Source: Acetoanaerobium noterae
GTDB taxonomy: Bacteria; Bacillota; Clostridia; Peptostreptococcales; Filifactoraceae
Length of the DNA stretch: 64,000 nt
NCBI RefSeq assembly: GCF_900168025.1
Contig: NZ_FUYN01000005.1
Coordinates: 146,858 to 210,857 of the forward strand
Direction: 5' to 3'
Below the pieces are notes generated by a model. The model saw only the letters and a list, made by a program, of their open reading frames with translations, ran no database searches and was not told the origin of the DNA. Below, in pieces: positions 33,981-42,953 of the stretch (position 1 is the stretch's first letter; the number at the start of each line of letters is the position of its first letter). The position numbers and the translations under genes are program-made.

Positions 33981-34826
33981 TTAACTCTCCACTTCCTTTC
34001 TTCTTGTGATATAAAGCTGAACAAAAGCTATCAATGCGACCATAATAAAAAATACAACGGCTTTTGCTTGTCCTACTCCCTCGAAACCTATTCTGCCATA
34101 GAAAGTATTGTAAATATCTAGTGCAAGCATAGCAGTTTGCTTTGCAGGTGCTCCACCAGTAAGTGCAAAGTTTTGGTCAAATAATTTGAAGGAATTTGTG
34201 AGTGTTAAAAAGGTACAAATTGTAATTGATGGCATTACCATAGGAATAGTTACATTCATAAGAGTCTGAAATGAATTTGCACCATCGATTTGGGCGGCTT
34301 CCTTAAGGTCAGAAGAAATATTTTGAATTCCTGCAATATATATAATCATCATATATCCTGCAAGTTGCCAATTCATAAGAACTACTAGCCCCCAAAATCC
34401 ATATTTAGAACTAAAGGTTATATCCACTCCAAAGTTTAAAAGCACGCCATTGATGATTATTTGCCATATATAGCCAAGAACTATTCCACCTATAAGGTTA
34501 GGCATAAAAAAAACAGTTCTAAAAATATTTGTCCCTTTTAATCCTCTAGTTAGAAGAAGAGCAAATATAAAAGCTATTAAATTTATAGAAATAACTGAGA
34601 CTACAGTAAATTTTAATGTAAACCAAAGTGCATTTAGAAAATCAGGGTTTCCAACAAATGCCTTTTTATAATTTTCAAACCCAACCCAAGTACTATTAGT
34701 TACAGTAGTAAATTCTGTAAATGAAAGATAAATTCCTAAAAAAAATGGTATTAAAAATGAAATTGCAAATGCAATTAAGGTTGGAAGTGCAAATATAACA
34801 AAATATTTTTTTAGTGCCCTTTCCAT
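33981..34826 (-). CDS. malF: maltodextrin ABC permease (MalF type)
   Basis: 281 residues, six membrane helices, EAA loop DLKEAAQIDGANSFQTLMNVTIPMVMPSI. AAGGAGAAAAT precedes the ATG at 34826; longer in-frame starts lack ribosome sites and would run into the attenuator hairpin. It lacks the long P2 loop of E. coli MalF, as usual for Firmicute sugar permeases. Confidence 0.9.
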   Translation of the reverse strand: MERALKKYFVIFALPTLIAFAISFLIPFFLGIYLSFTEFTTVTNSTWVGFENYKKAFVGNPDFLNALWFTLKFTVVSVISINLIAFIFALLLTRGLKGTNIFRTVFFMPNLIGGIVLGYIWQIIINGVLLNFGVDITFSSKYGFWGLVVLMNWQLAGYMMIIYIAGIQNISSDLKEAAQIDGANSFQTLMNVTIPMVMPSITICTFLTLTNSFKLFDQNFALTGGAPAKQTAMLALDIYNTFYGRIGFEGVGQAKAVVFFIMVALIAFVQLYITRRKEVES

Positions 34827-34861
34827 ATTTTCTCCTTTATAGTTTAAATTTGTGTAAAAAA

Positions 34862-34890
34862 AGCCCCTGAGCATAAAACAGGCAGGGGCT
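34862..34890 (-). terminator. attenuator-type hairpin between malE and malF
   Basis: Stem AGCCCCTG / CAGGGGCT with a 13-nt loop, followed on the minus strand by TTTTTTTAC. A partial terminator here would keep the binding protein in excess over the permease, as in many ABC operons. Confidence 0.8.
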
Positions 34891-34912
34891 AAAGTGAATA
34901 ATAGTATTGAAA

Positions 34913-36265
34913 TTAGTTACTGCTTTCAGTTTTCCAATCTGCAACAACTTTTGTTACTAAATCATCCCAAGACATACTTCCTTGAGCATACTGTAGTAAT
35001 GAAGCTCCGAAATTATCTTTAAAAGTCTGGTTAGGGAAAACTGTAAAGTTCCAAGCTACAGAAGTAGTGCCTTCTTTTTCCATCCACTTAATTACTTCTT
35101 TTGCAAGTGGATCAGATGGTTTTTCTGCATCTGTAAATGTATCAAATGGAGCAATAAAATTTAATTCTTCAACTACAAATTTTTTACCTGTCTCACTAGA
35201 GAATAACCAGTAAATAAAATCTGCTGCTAGCTTTTGATCTTCTTCAGAAGCTTTAGCGTTAATTGCATAGAAGTTTTCAGTTCCTGTGCATAGTCCTTGA
35301 TTTTCTTCACCTTCCATACCAGTGTATATAGGCATGAACTTAATATCTTCTGGCTTGACAACGTTTCCTGCTACTTCATTGATTTGTGACCACGCCCAGT
35401 TACCATTTTGAACAAATACACATTGACCAAGTGCAAATTCAGCCATAGAATCAGCAACTTGCTTGCTTCCTAATAGCTTTGGTTCTGTAACAGAATTGTT
35501 TATATATAAATCAAAAATATTTTTATAGTTTTCAGCATACTCAAATTTAATTTCCTTTGTAGCATCACTTGCTAAATCAATATTATTATTTTTGAATTCA
35601 TAATAAACTGGTACGTTAGCTAAGTGTGTTTGCCATCTCCAGTCTTCACCTGGTTTTAGAGATGTGCTTGCAAAAGCTCCTTTAATTCCTAGTTCATCTT
35701 TTTTAGCTGTTATATCTTCAACAACAGCTTTTAATGTTTCAAAATTATTAATTTCATCAACAGAAGCTATTTTAGCTCCAGGTAGAGCAATATATTTGTT
35801 TATTAAAGCGTTGTTGTATATGATTCCGTATCCTTCAACTACATAAGGAATACCATATACTCCATCACCATCAGTTACTGCTAAGCTTTTGTCAGTAAGA
35901 TGACTGTATAATTCAGTATTACTTAAGTCAGCTGTATATTCTTTCCAGCTTGCGTAGCCTTTTGGCCCGTTAATTTGGAATAATGTAGGAGCATCAGCTT
36001 TTGCCATTTCTGATTTTAAAGTTTGCTCGTAAGTTCCTGATGCGGCAGTAACAACATTAAGTTTAACTCCAGTTTCTGCTTCATATGCTTCAGCGATTTT
36101 TTCATATACTGGAGCAATTTCAGGCTTGAAATTTAGATAATATATTGAGCCGGTACCCTTGCCTTCTCCGGAATCTGCTGATTCAGCAGGTTCATTTGTG
36201 GAACCACAAGCTGCTAGAGAAAATGTCATAGCTGTCAATAATAAAACGGATAATAATTTTTTCAT
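34913..36265 (-). CDS. malE: maltodextrin-binding lipoprotein
   Basis: 450 residues. Lipoprotein signal MKKLLSVLLLTAMTFSLAAC with lipobox LAAC and Cys20 as lipid anchor, then a solute-binding family 1 domain (IYYLNFKPEIAPVYEKIAEAYEAETGVKLNVVTA, and later ANVPVYYEF and FIYWLFSSETGKKF). First gene of the operon. GGAGGGAAAAG precedes the ATG at 36265. Substrate assignment (maltodextrin) is from malQ and glgP in the same operon. Confidence 0.9.
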   Translation of the reverse strand: MKKLLSVLLLTAMTFSLAACGSTNEPAESADSGEGKGTGSIYYLNFKPEIAPVYEKIAEAYEAETGVKLNVVTAASGTYEQTLKSEMAKADAPTLFQINGPKGYASWKEYTADLSNTELYSHLTDKSLAVTDGDGVYGIPYVVEGYGIIYNNALINKYIALPGAKIASVDEINNFETLKAVVEDITAKKDELGIKGAFASTSLKPGEDWRWQTHLANVPVYYEFKNNNIDLASDATKEIKFEYAENYKNIFDLYINNSVTEPKLLGSKQVADSMAEFALGQCVFVQNGNWAWSQINEVAGNVVKPEDIKFMPIYTGMEGEENQGLCTGTENFYAINAKASEEDQKLAADFIYWLFSSETGKKFVVEELNFIAPFDTFTDAEKPSDPLAKEVIKWMEKEGTTSVAWNFTVFPNQTFKDNFGASLLQYAQGSMSWDDLVTKVVADWKTESSN

Positions 36266-36306
36266 ACTTTTCCCTCCTGTATGTTTTTTACAACAGGAAT
36301 CGTTTC

Positions 36307-36320
36307 TGGAAACGTTTCCT
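36307..36320. promoter_or_regulatory. cre/LacI-type operator downstream of the mal promoter
   Basis: TGGAAACGTTTCCT, a nearly perfect palindrome centred on CG that fits the CcpA cre consensus (TGWNANCGNTNWCA) and generic LacI-family operators. It sits about 16-29 bases downstream of the -10, where a bound repressor would block elongation. Confidence 0.75.
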
Positions 36321-36335
36321 GATATGTATATGTAC

Positions 36336-36365
36336 ATTTTACTACTATTAATTTTTTAAAGTCAA
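36336..36365 (-). promoter_or_regulatory. promoter of the maltodextrin operon
   Basis: On the minus strand TTGACT (36360-36365) and TAAAAT (36336-36341) with an 18-bp spacer, 70 bases upstream of the malE start codon. Confidence 0.7.
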
Positions 36366-36407
36366 GAGATATTTTTTTATTCTAAGTATTCAAAAAATAT
36401 TAAGCTT

Positions 36408-36421
36408 TGAAAACGTTCTCA
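36408..36421. promoter_or_regulatory. second cre/LacI-type operator
   Basis: TGAAAACGTTCTCA, matching the CcpA cre consensus, about 43 bases upstream of the -35 of the mal operon. Together with the downstream site it could allow looping or separate control by CcpA and the operon's LacI regulator. Confidence 0.65.
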
Positions 36422-36542
36422 TTCCAATAATTACCCAATTTATTATTTTAAAACCAAAAAAGAGACCATCCAATATTTAATAAGGAATAGTCTCAAAAAT
36501 AATATATAATCTAATATATAAATTACGAAAGGAGTAAACTTA

Positions 36543-36941
36543 ATGAAACCTAAAGTTAATAAAAAAATATTAATTATATCAAGTGCATTTATGCTATTAA
36601 TTTCTTTGCCGATGATGTTATTTACTTTTAATATGGTGTACTCAGCATCTCCTTATGATAAATCAGGAGAAAGTTTACAATCTATAGGATTACTTATAGG
36701 AGCAGGAATCTACATTTTCTCGATGCTCGTAGCAATTGCAGGATTATCCTTTGCAAATAAACCTTATAAATATAATTGGTGTAGAAATTTAGGTTTAATT
36801 CTAATGTTAATCACCTTACTTGATGCAATTCTTTTAAGGGCTTATTTTATAATTACTATGCTACCATTATTAATACTCAATATAATATATATAACGGGAA
36901 CAAGAAATAATGCTGAAATAGATTCTAATAGAAATTTATAA
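36543..36941 (+). CDS. small four-helix membrane protein
   Basis: 132 residues with about four membrane segments (residues ~9-33, 46-70, 78-100, 100-120) and polar ends. GAAAGGAG precedes the ATG. No motif or family recognised. It is one of the few plus-strand genes here, divergent from malE and convergent with the phosphodiesterase gene; probably an independent transcript. Confidence 0.6.
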   Translation: MKPKVNKKILIISSAFMLLISLPMMLFTFNMVYSASPYDKSGESLQSIGLLIGAGIYIFSMLVAIAGLSFANKPYKYNWCRNLGLILMLITLLDAILLRAYFIITMLPLLILNIIYITGTRNNAEIDSNRNL

Positions 36942-36949
36942 AGCAATAC

Positions 36950-38236
36950 TTATATTTCTATAGGTTTTCCATCGCAATTAGGAAAGCTAATTCCTAGCAA
37001 TCTAGCTATAGTTGGTGCTACATCAACCATAGCTGGATTTTTTAAGGAAGTATTATTTTTAATCATTTCCCCTGATATTAACAAGTTGCATTTATAATTA
37101 TCTTTATTTTCTCTATAGCCATGAGTAGAATATTTTTTTCTTTGTGACTCTAAGTCTTCTATAGTTGTATTAGATATTGATTCATCAAAGCAATATCCTC
37201 GTTTTGCTTCAACCATATATTTAATGCTTTTATGAATATGAAGCTTATCTAAGTCAGTTCTATCGTATAAATCTTCAATACCGTATTTTCCAGCTGATAA
37301 AATCTCTTTTATTTTATTTAAAGCAAGCCGTTCTGCTTCTTGATCATCTTTTTTGATATAGAGATAAGCTGAGCCTCCGTTGCATTGAAAATATGCTCTC
37401 CATTTCATGGTTTTCGCATCCTCATAGATTAGACCAATTTCTTTCAATATATTGTTTAGATGTACTTTATATTGAATATCAATATGGCCATGGTCGCCAA
37501 TAACGATAAAAGCGGTGTCTTTTTTAATTCCAGCTTCATCTACTGCTTTTATAATGCTCCCTAACCTTTTATCCATACGTAGCATTGCATTATTAACTTC
37601 GGTTCCTTTTGTACCGAAGTTATGCTTAGTATCATCTAAATCGATAAGGTGAAGTAAAAGTAGATTAGGTTTTTTTGATTTTATTGTATCGACTGCACAC
37701 AAAGTCGAAAAATCATCTAAATTTGGCTGATTTACTCCATCCAAAACTTTCCCATACTTTAGGCTGAGTTTTGCACAGAAAAATGGGCTTCCATTTTTTA
37801 AAATTTTTAACGCTTGATTTTCACCTTTTATTGCAACTACTTCAGGTAAATTATAATCTATCTTAGCTTTGCCAGTTACAGGCCACAAAATTGCGGATGT
37901 AGTTAAATTTGCTTCTTTCACAGCATCATAGATAGTCGCAGCATTGATATCTTTTCTATACCAAAACCACTCCTGATTTTTTTCAGAGATAAAAGGCTGA
38001 AAAGGATTGTTATGTACAATTTCATGTCTATCAGGATATACTCCAGTTACTAATGTAGAATGTACTACATATGTTAAACTAGGATAAATGCTAATTAAAT
38101 CATTTGAATAAACTCCTTTTGATATTAATAGTGATAAATTTGGAAGTGAACTGGCAAAATCCCAATTATCTTCAGAAAAAGCATCATAAGAAATTACAAT
38201 AACATGCTTTGCTCGCTTAGAACTAAAATCTTCCAT
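36950..38236 (-). CDS. nucleotide pyrophosphatase/phosphodiesterase family protein
   Basis: 428 residues of the alkaline phosphatase superfamily (ectonucleotide phosphodiesterase type). Metal ligands and nucleophile are visible: VIVISYDAFSED (Asp), IYPSLTYVVHSTLVTGVYPDRH (Thr nucleophile), LLHLIDLDDTKHNFG (Asp and His), FIVIGDHGH (Asp, His) and KYSTHGYRENK (His). No signal peptide, so probably cytoplasmic. GGAGGGG precedes the ATG. It lies 11 bases after an MFS transporter gene, suggesting that the transporter supplies or exports the phosphodiester or its product. Confidence 0.85.
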   Translation of the reverse strand: MEDFSSKRAKHVIVISYDAFSEDNWDFASSLPNLSLLISKGVYSNDLISIYPSLTYVVHSTLVTGVYPDRHEIVHNNPFQPFISEKNQEWFWYRKDINAATIYDAVKEANLTTSAILWPVTGKAKIDYNLPEVVAIKGENQALKILKNGSPFFCAKLSLKYGKVLDGVNQPNLDDFSTLCAVDTIKSKKPNLLLLHLIDLDDTKHNFGTKGTEVNNAMLRMDKRLGSIIKAVDEAGIKKDTAFIVIGDHGHIDIQYKVHLNNILKEIGLIYEDAKTMKWRAYFQCNGGSAYLYIKKDDQEAERLALNKIKEILSAGKYGIEDLYDRTDLDKLHIHKSIKYMVEAKRGYCFDESISNTTIEDLESQRKKYSTHGYRENKDNYKCNLLISGEMIKNNTSLKNPAMVDVAPTIARLLGISFPNCDGKPIEI

Positions 38237-38247
38237 CTGAGCCCCTC

Positions 38248-39492
38248 CTATACGATATCTCTTACTATATGCTCTTTAGGTAAAGTTATAAAAACTAGCA
38301 AACCAATAATGAACAGAGGAATAATAGATAGAATACTATACCTAGCATTACCAGTAAGTGTAGTTGAAAATGCCATTACAGCAGGTCCTATTATTGCAGA
38401 AAATTTTCCAAAAATATTATAAAATCCAAAGAATTCATTGGAATTTTGCTTAGGGATAATTTTTGCGTAATAAGATCTACTTAGAGCTTGGATTCCACCT
38501 TGAGCAGAACCTATAAGTGCTCCAAGTACGAAAATATGCCATACAGACGTAATATAAAACGCTGAAATACAGGAAATAATATAAGTTATTATACCTATGA
38601 TTATCATTAATCTAGCAGAATATTTTTTTGCTAGGTTTCCGTAAATTATAGCACATGGAAATGCTATAATTTGGATTACTAGTAAGATTCCAAGGAGAGT
38701 AAAGGTGTCGAGTGAATTACTTCCTAAGATAGATGTAGCATAAGGTACTACCATTTTAATGATTGTATCAACTCCATCTATGTAGAAAAAGTATGCTATT
38801 AAGAAAATAGCAACATTTTTGTATTTCTTGATATTGATAAATGTTGATTTAAGTCTGATAAAACTATTTTGAACTGGTCTTGGTTCTGGATTTATGAAAT
38901 GAAGCTGATGTACGTTTTTTATAATGGGTAATGTTAGTAGTCCCCACCATAAAGAGGTAATTATAAAGCCTAGCTGATAACCAATTACTTTGTCCATTCC
39001 TAAGAAGTATATAAAACCAAGACTAATTCCAAAAGGTATAATACTAGCTATATAACCAAATGCATAGCCTCTTGTCGACACTTTATCCATACGTTCATCT
39101 AAAGTAACATCGACTAAAAACGAATCATAAAAAACATTTGCACCAGAAAATCCAATAGCAGACAAAACATAAAATAATATTAAAATCTGCCAGTTTCCAT
39201 TCTCGGGAGATACAAATGCTAGAGAAGTTGTAGTGAGCAGACCCAATAATGCAAAGAAAATAAAAAATCGTTTCTTTGTATCCTTGTAATCGGCTATTGT
39301 CCCAAGTATAGGACTAAGAATAGCAATAATTATGCTTGCAATTGAATTGAAATAACCTAAATCCATACTGCTACTAACATTATCAAACATACCAAAAACT
39401 ATAGGTAAAAGGGATGTAGTAACCGCCATAGAATAAGCAGAGTTACCACAATCATACAGTATCCATGATTTCTCTTGTATAGTTAGCTTCAT
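38248..39492 (-). CDS. UMF1-type MFS transporter
   Basis: 414 residues with about 12 membrane helices. The N-terminal SWILYDCGNSAYSMAVTTSLLPIVFG (WxLYDxGNSA) is the signature of UMF1/Atg22-like MFS proteins. AGGAGGTTAGGG precedes the ATG. Upstream gene of a two-gene operon with the phosphodiesterase. Substrate unknown. Confidence 0.85.
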   Translation of the reverse strand: MKLTIQEKSWILYDCGNSAYSMAVTTSLLPIVFGMFDNVSSSMDLGYFNSIASIIIAILSPILGTIADYKDTKKRFFIFFALLGLLTTTSLAFVSPENGNWQILILFYVLSAIGFSGANVFYDSFLVDVTLDERMDKVSTRGYAFGYIASIIPFGISLGFIYFLGMDKVIGYQLGFIITSLWWGLLTLPIIKNVHQLHFINPEPRPVQNSFIRLKSTFINIKKYKNVAIFLIAYFFYIDGVDTIIKMVVPYATSILGSNSLDTFTLLGILLVIQIIAFPCAIIYGNLAKKYSARLMIIIGIITYIISCISAFYITSVWHIFVLGALIGSAQGGIQALSRSYYAKIIPKQNSNEFFGFYNIFGKFSAIIGPAVMAFSTTLTGNARYSILSIIPLFIIGLLVFITLPKEHIVRDIV

Positions 39493-39613
39493 CCCTAACC
39501 TCCTATAAAATATTAGCTTTATAATTTATATATATAGATTTAAACTAGTATATAATAATGAGTATTTTAAATAAAACATATACGATAATTAAAAGAAAGT
39601 AAGGATGGATATC

Positions 39614-39883
39614 ATGAATATTATTATTACTGAAAAGGCAAAAAATATACTTATAAAATTATACTCTAATAAAATACATCGTATTATGCCTAAGGTTATG
39701 ACTTGAGCAGGAATAACATATGTGTTAGTTCAGGATGAACAGCAAAATGATGATAGCTTATATGATATAGATGGTTTGTTTTTTATTATCAGTAAAGAAG
39801 ATGAAAAATATGTCAAATATATAGAAATTGATTATATTGATGATTGGTCAGGTGCGGATTTTGTAATCACCGCGGGATTTTAA
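39614..39883 (+). CDS. HesB/IscA-like selenoprotein (in-frame UGA = Sec)
   Basis: 89 residues if the TGA at 39704-39706 is read as selenocysteine (residue 31, in KVMTUAGITYVL). The family pattern is clear: MNIIITEKAKNILIKL, then RIMPKVMT-U-AG, VLVQDEQQNDDSLYDIDGLFFIIS and a short C-terminus. In IscA/HesB proteins the first metal-binding cysteine follows such a strand, so Sec replaces it; the second C-x-C pair of true IscA is absent. This fits the small HesB-like selenoprotein family known from clostridia. AAGGATGG is the ribosome site and TATAAT lies at 39551-39556. A SECIS-like hairpin follows. Function in the family is not established. Confidence 0.85.
39728..39740 (+). promoter_or_regulatory. 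candidate bacterial SECIS element
   Basis: Stem GTTC / GAAC with loop AGGAT (G at loop position 2), beginning 21 nt after the UGA with its loop 25 nt after it, inside the 16-37 nt window for SelB recognition. The lower stem is imperfect. Confidence 0.55.
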
Positions 39884-39954
39884 TTGAAGGATACAAATTT
39901 TATATTATAATTATTATCCTATTATATATAATTAACACATTAATTTATGTTAAA

Positions 39955-40752
39955 TCACCAAGCGCCTTTGTAACCTAAAGTAATACTACTGCTAAGCGCT
40001 CCGTTTTTCATGCAACCTTCTATAGACACGCCGTTTAGAAGACTCATAAGAAAACCAGCGATATAACTGTCTCCCGCTCCCATACTGTCTATAACTTTAC
40101 AATCAAAGATCCCAAATTCGAAAAAATTGTTTCCATCATATGCAATGCTTCCTTTAGTTCCCCTTGTAAAGATGACTATTTTAGGACCAATTTTTTTAAT
40201 ATTTTTCATTGCATTCTTTATATCCTCATCTTTGCTAAAATCGTCAGAAAAAAAAGCATAATCAACCCATGGCAGTGCTATTCTAGATATTTGATGGTTG
40301 ATTTTATCTGCAAAATCGAAAGCTATGGGTACGTTTTTTGCTTTAAGCTTATATAAATCTGATTCAATCATTCCCCATATACCTGACACAACTAAATCAT
40401 GACTACATAAAAAGTCAATATCTTTGTTTGATAATTTGAAATCAGCCATTACTCCTTCGTCATAATCACCCAGTATTCTATCACCATTGTTTATTTCTAC
40501 ATGAGTAACAGCGGTATTTCCAGGAAGTACTTTTAAATGAGATATATCTACCCCTTTTTTTGAGAGAGAATCAACCATGAACCTTCCAAACTTATCATTA
40601 CCAACAACACCTGTATAGGAAGAATTACCTTGCATTCTTTTTATATATACTGCAACATTAACTGGATTTCCTCCAGGAAAAAATTCTCCTGTATTATCAT
40701 ACAAATCAATACAGTTATCACCTACAGTAGCAATGTATATCTTTTTATTCAT
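39955..40752 (-). CDS. frlD: PfkB-family fructoselysine 6-kinase-like
   Basis: 265 residues. PfkB/ribokinase family: N-terminal VGDNCIDLY and GEFFPGGNPVNVAVYIKRM (GGNxxN substrate motif), C-terminal DSMGAGDSYIAGFLMSLL (GAGD anion hole and catalytic Asp). Size and the DNCIDLY start resemble fructoselysine kinases FrlD. Last gene of an operon with an FrlB-like deglycase; the kinase makes the 6-phosphate of a fructosamine (Amadori compound), which FrlB splits into glucose 6-phosphate and amine. It ends in GAW then TGA; no sign that this TGA is recoded. Confidence 0.85.
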   Translation of the reverse strand: MNKKIYIATVGDNCIDLYDNTGEFFPGGNPVNVAVYIKRMQGNSSYTGVVGNDKFGRFMVDSLSKKGVDISHLKVLPGNTAVTHVEINNGDRILGDYDEGVMADFKLSNKDIDFLCSHDLVVSGIWGMIESDLYKLKAKNVPIAFDFADKINHQISRIALPWVDYAFFSDDFSKDEDIKNAMKNIKKIGPKIVIFTRGTKGSIAYDGNNFFEFGIFDCKVIDSMGAGDSYIAGFLMSLLNGVSIEGCMKNGALSSSITLGYKGAW

Positions 40753-40812
40753 TTTAATCTCTACCTTTTTATATTTATTTTATTATATTTTATTTCTTAA
40801 ATTTTCGAAAAA

Positions 40813-40846
40813 AACAGACTGCCTCAAGCTTGAGAAGCAGACTGTT
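40813..40846 (-). terminator. intra-operon hairpin before the kinase gene
   Basis: Stem of AACAGACTGC with AGCAGACTGTT-side pairing (one mismatch) around a palindromic CTCAAGCTTGAG centre, followed on the minus strand by TTTTTTTCG. Acts as terminator or attenuator between the deglycase and kinase genes. Confidence 0.7.
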
Positions 40847-40867
40847 ATAAGTAAGAATTAGAAGTTA

Positions 40868-41863
40868 TTAATAATCAAGTTGTCTGTAATATCTTCTAAT
40901 TTCCATAGGATGACAGTTTAATTTTTCTAAATGGACATCTATTCTTGAAGTTATTACTCTCATCAGAAGATGAGATAGATGACCTCTAAATTTTTCACTA
41001 ATCCCTTTTAATTCATAATCTTTTGTATCAATAATATTGTAATTAGCACAAATTCTTGGCAAAAAGTTCGCAACTCTTTCACTGAGTTTTCTTTGAGAGT
41101 CTTCGCCTATAAATACTGTAACTGCTGTATCTCTGTCTATTATTTCAAACATACCGTGAAAAAATTCTGCACTATGAATGGATTTTGTTCTTATCCAGTG
41201 CTGTTCTTCCCAATAGCACATTGCGTATGAATAAGTTGCCCCATACTGATTACCAGCACCTACAAAATAATGTATTTTATCATTCATATGCTTTTTAGCT
41301 ATGAGTTCACCTAGCTCATCAGCTGATTTTTCCACTTGAACTAGGCATTGCGCCAGATGTTCATCGAGCTCATGATAGAGTTCATAATACTCATCAAATT
41401 CGCCAGCATTATACATAAATCTATCAGCAGTCATAAAAAATTTAAGCTGTTCATTTTTAGGATATGAAATCAGATAGTCAGACAATTTAGCAAGTTTAGT
41501 ATCAGGATAATCAACAAACCCTATCACTTTTGCACCTGCATTCTTGGCTTTAATCACTCCATCAACCATTTCTGATGTGCTTCCAGTTACAGAAGATATA
41601 ATTACAATGGTACCTTTACCAACTTTTTTATTACCTGTATGAATATACTCAGCAGCATTTTCAACAAAAAAGTTTAAGGCGGAATACTCTTTCATATGTA
41701 CCTCAGCTTGTAAACAAGATGCATAGGTTCCGCCTATTCCTAGCCAGCATATATTCTTATATCCTTCATTACATATTTCATCAACTATTTTCTCAAGTTC
41801 TAATCTAATTGCCAAAGCTCCATTTACACTGTTTAACTCGTTTTTCTCGTCAAATTTTAGCAT
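40868..41863 (-). CDS. frlB: SIS-domain fructosamine 6-phosphate deglycase (FrlB-like)
   Basis: 331 residues with two SIS domains. GIGGTYASCLQAEVHMKEY and IISSVTGSTSEMVDGVIKAKNAGAKVIGF form the phosphosugar site of the first; YFVGAGNQYGATYSYAMCYWEEQHWIRTKSIHSAEFFHG with a catalytic Glu/His belongs to the second. This is the pattern of FrlB/FraB deglycases and relatives of GlmS. Partner of the FrlD-like kinase. Substrate could be fructoselysine, fructose-asparagine or another Amadori product. AGGAG precedes the ATG. Confidence 0.85.
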   Translation of the reverse strand: MLKFDEKNELNSVNGALAIRLELEKIVDEICNEGYKNICWLGIGGTYASCLQAEVHMKEYSALNFFVENAAEYIHTGNKKVGKGTIVIISSVTGSTSEMVDGVIKAKNAGAKVIGFVDYPDTKLAKLSDYLISYPKNEQLKFFMTADRFMYNAGEFDEYYELYHELDEHLAQCLVQVEKSADELGELIAKKHMNDKIHYFVGAGNQYGATYSYAMCYWEEQHWIRTKSIHSAEFFHGMFEIIDRDTAVTVFIGEDSQRKLSERVANFLPRICANYNIIDTKDYELKGISEKFRGHLSHLLMRVITSRIDVHLEKLNCHPMEIRRYYRQLDY

Positions 41864-41888
41864 TATATTGTTCTCCTAATAAATTAAA

Positions 41889-42953
41889 TTATTCTCCAAC
41901 TTTTAATTTTTGATAATAATCATTATAAATTGTCATTGCTTCTCCAACATCTTTTTGGAAAAAAACGTTTTGCTTATAATCAAAATTTCTTGCAGGATCG
42001 TTCTTATAAGTATCAGAAGCCACCTCAACAGCTGCATCGTTAGGACATGAATACGGATATTCTATAAGGTTTTGTGCCATTACTTCAGGATTTGTAATAT
42101 AGTTTAAAAACTTCTCAGCAAGATCCACATGCTTTGCCCCTTTTGGTATTACATAAAGATCAAATCCAAGTTGAACAGGATCATTATCAAAATCAGCTAT
42201 AACAAGATTATTTTTATCCCCTAATTCAGCCATTGCCCATGAAGCGTTTCCATCATAAGTAAAAGCTACAGAGGCAGTACCATTTGTAAGATTTTGCTCA
42301 GCATTTCCATATGCTACAACGTTTTCATTATACTTTACTAGCCACTCATATGCCTCAGCAATTTCGTTTTCATTTGTAGAGTTTGGGTCGTATCCAAGAG
42401 CAACGAGAGCTATAGGGAACAGATTTCTAGCTCCATCGATAGTTGCAATTTGTCCTTTTAAGGCTGGATGGATTAAATCATTATAGCTTTTAATTTCGAT
42501 TGGAGATGTATCTTTATTGTAAACAACATAAATATAATTCATAAGGTAAGGAACGCAATATTCTTTAGCTGTCCAGTAAGATTCGTTAATATTTGAAGCA
42601 TTAGGGATATTATCAAAGTTAAGCTTTTCTACATACCCACCCTTTACGAGAGATTCCATATAAGCGTCACAAGTCATTATAAGGTCGTATTCTTGACCTC
42701 CACCTGCAGTTAATTTGGTTATTGCATCTGCATTGTCACTCATGTATGAGAGATTAATTTTTACATTATTGTCCTTTTCAAATTTTGAAATTAAATCATC
42801 TGATATATATTGCTGCCACATGTAAATATTTAATTCTTTGCTTGAAGCTGTTTGGTTATCCTCATTGTCTGAACTTGAAGTGCTGCTTTTACAACCTACA
42901 AACGCACTAGAAACTAAAATCACAGTCAAAAAAATTAAAAAAGCTTTTTTCAT
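41889..42953 (-). CDS. PotD-like substrate-binding lipoprotein
   Basis: 354 residues. Lipoprotein signal ending SSAFVGC (Cys21), then an extracellular-solute-binding domain related to PotD/PotF (LNIYMWQQYISDDLISKFEKDNNVKINLSYM and the late NPEVMAQNLIEYPYSCPN). It overlaps the upstream permease stop by four bases. PotD proteins bind spermidine/putrescine; in this operon the ligand is more likely a fructosamine or other amine-bearing Amadori compound, which is inference from the frl genes. Confidence 0.85.
   Translation of the reverse strand: MKKAFLIFLTVILVSSAFVGCKSSTSSSDNEDNQTASSKELNIYMWQQYISDDLISKFEKDNNVKINLSYMSDNADAITKLTAGGGQEYDLIMTCDAYMESLVKGGYVEKLNFDNIPNASNINESYWTAKEYCVPYLMNYIYVVYNKDTSPIEIKSYNDLIHPALKGQIATIDGARNLFPIALVALGYDPNSTNENEIAEAYEWLVKYNENVVAYGNAEQNLTNGTASVAFTYDGNASWAMAELGDKNNLVIADFDNDPVQLGFDLYVIPKGAKHVDLAEKFLNYITNPEVMAQNLIEYPYSCPNDAAVEVASDTYKNDPARNFDYKQNVFFQKDVGEAMTIYNDYYQKLKVGE

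Noticed and set aside
39940..39957. TGA at the end of the FrlD-like kinase as another selenocysteine codon
   Set aside because: The kinase is already of family length, only four codons follow before the next stop, and no suitable hairpin lies downstream.
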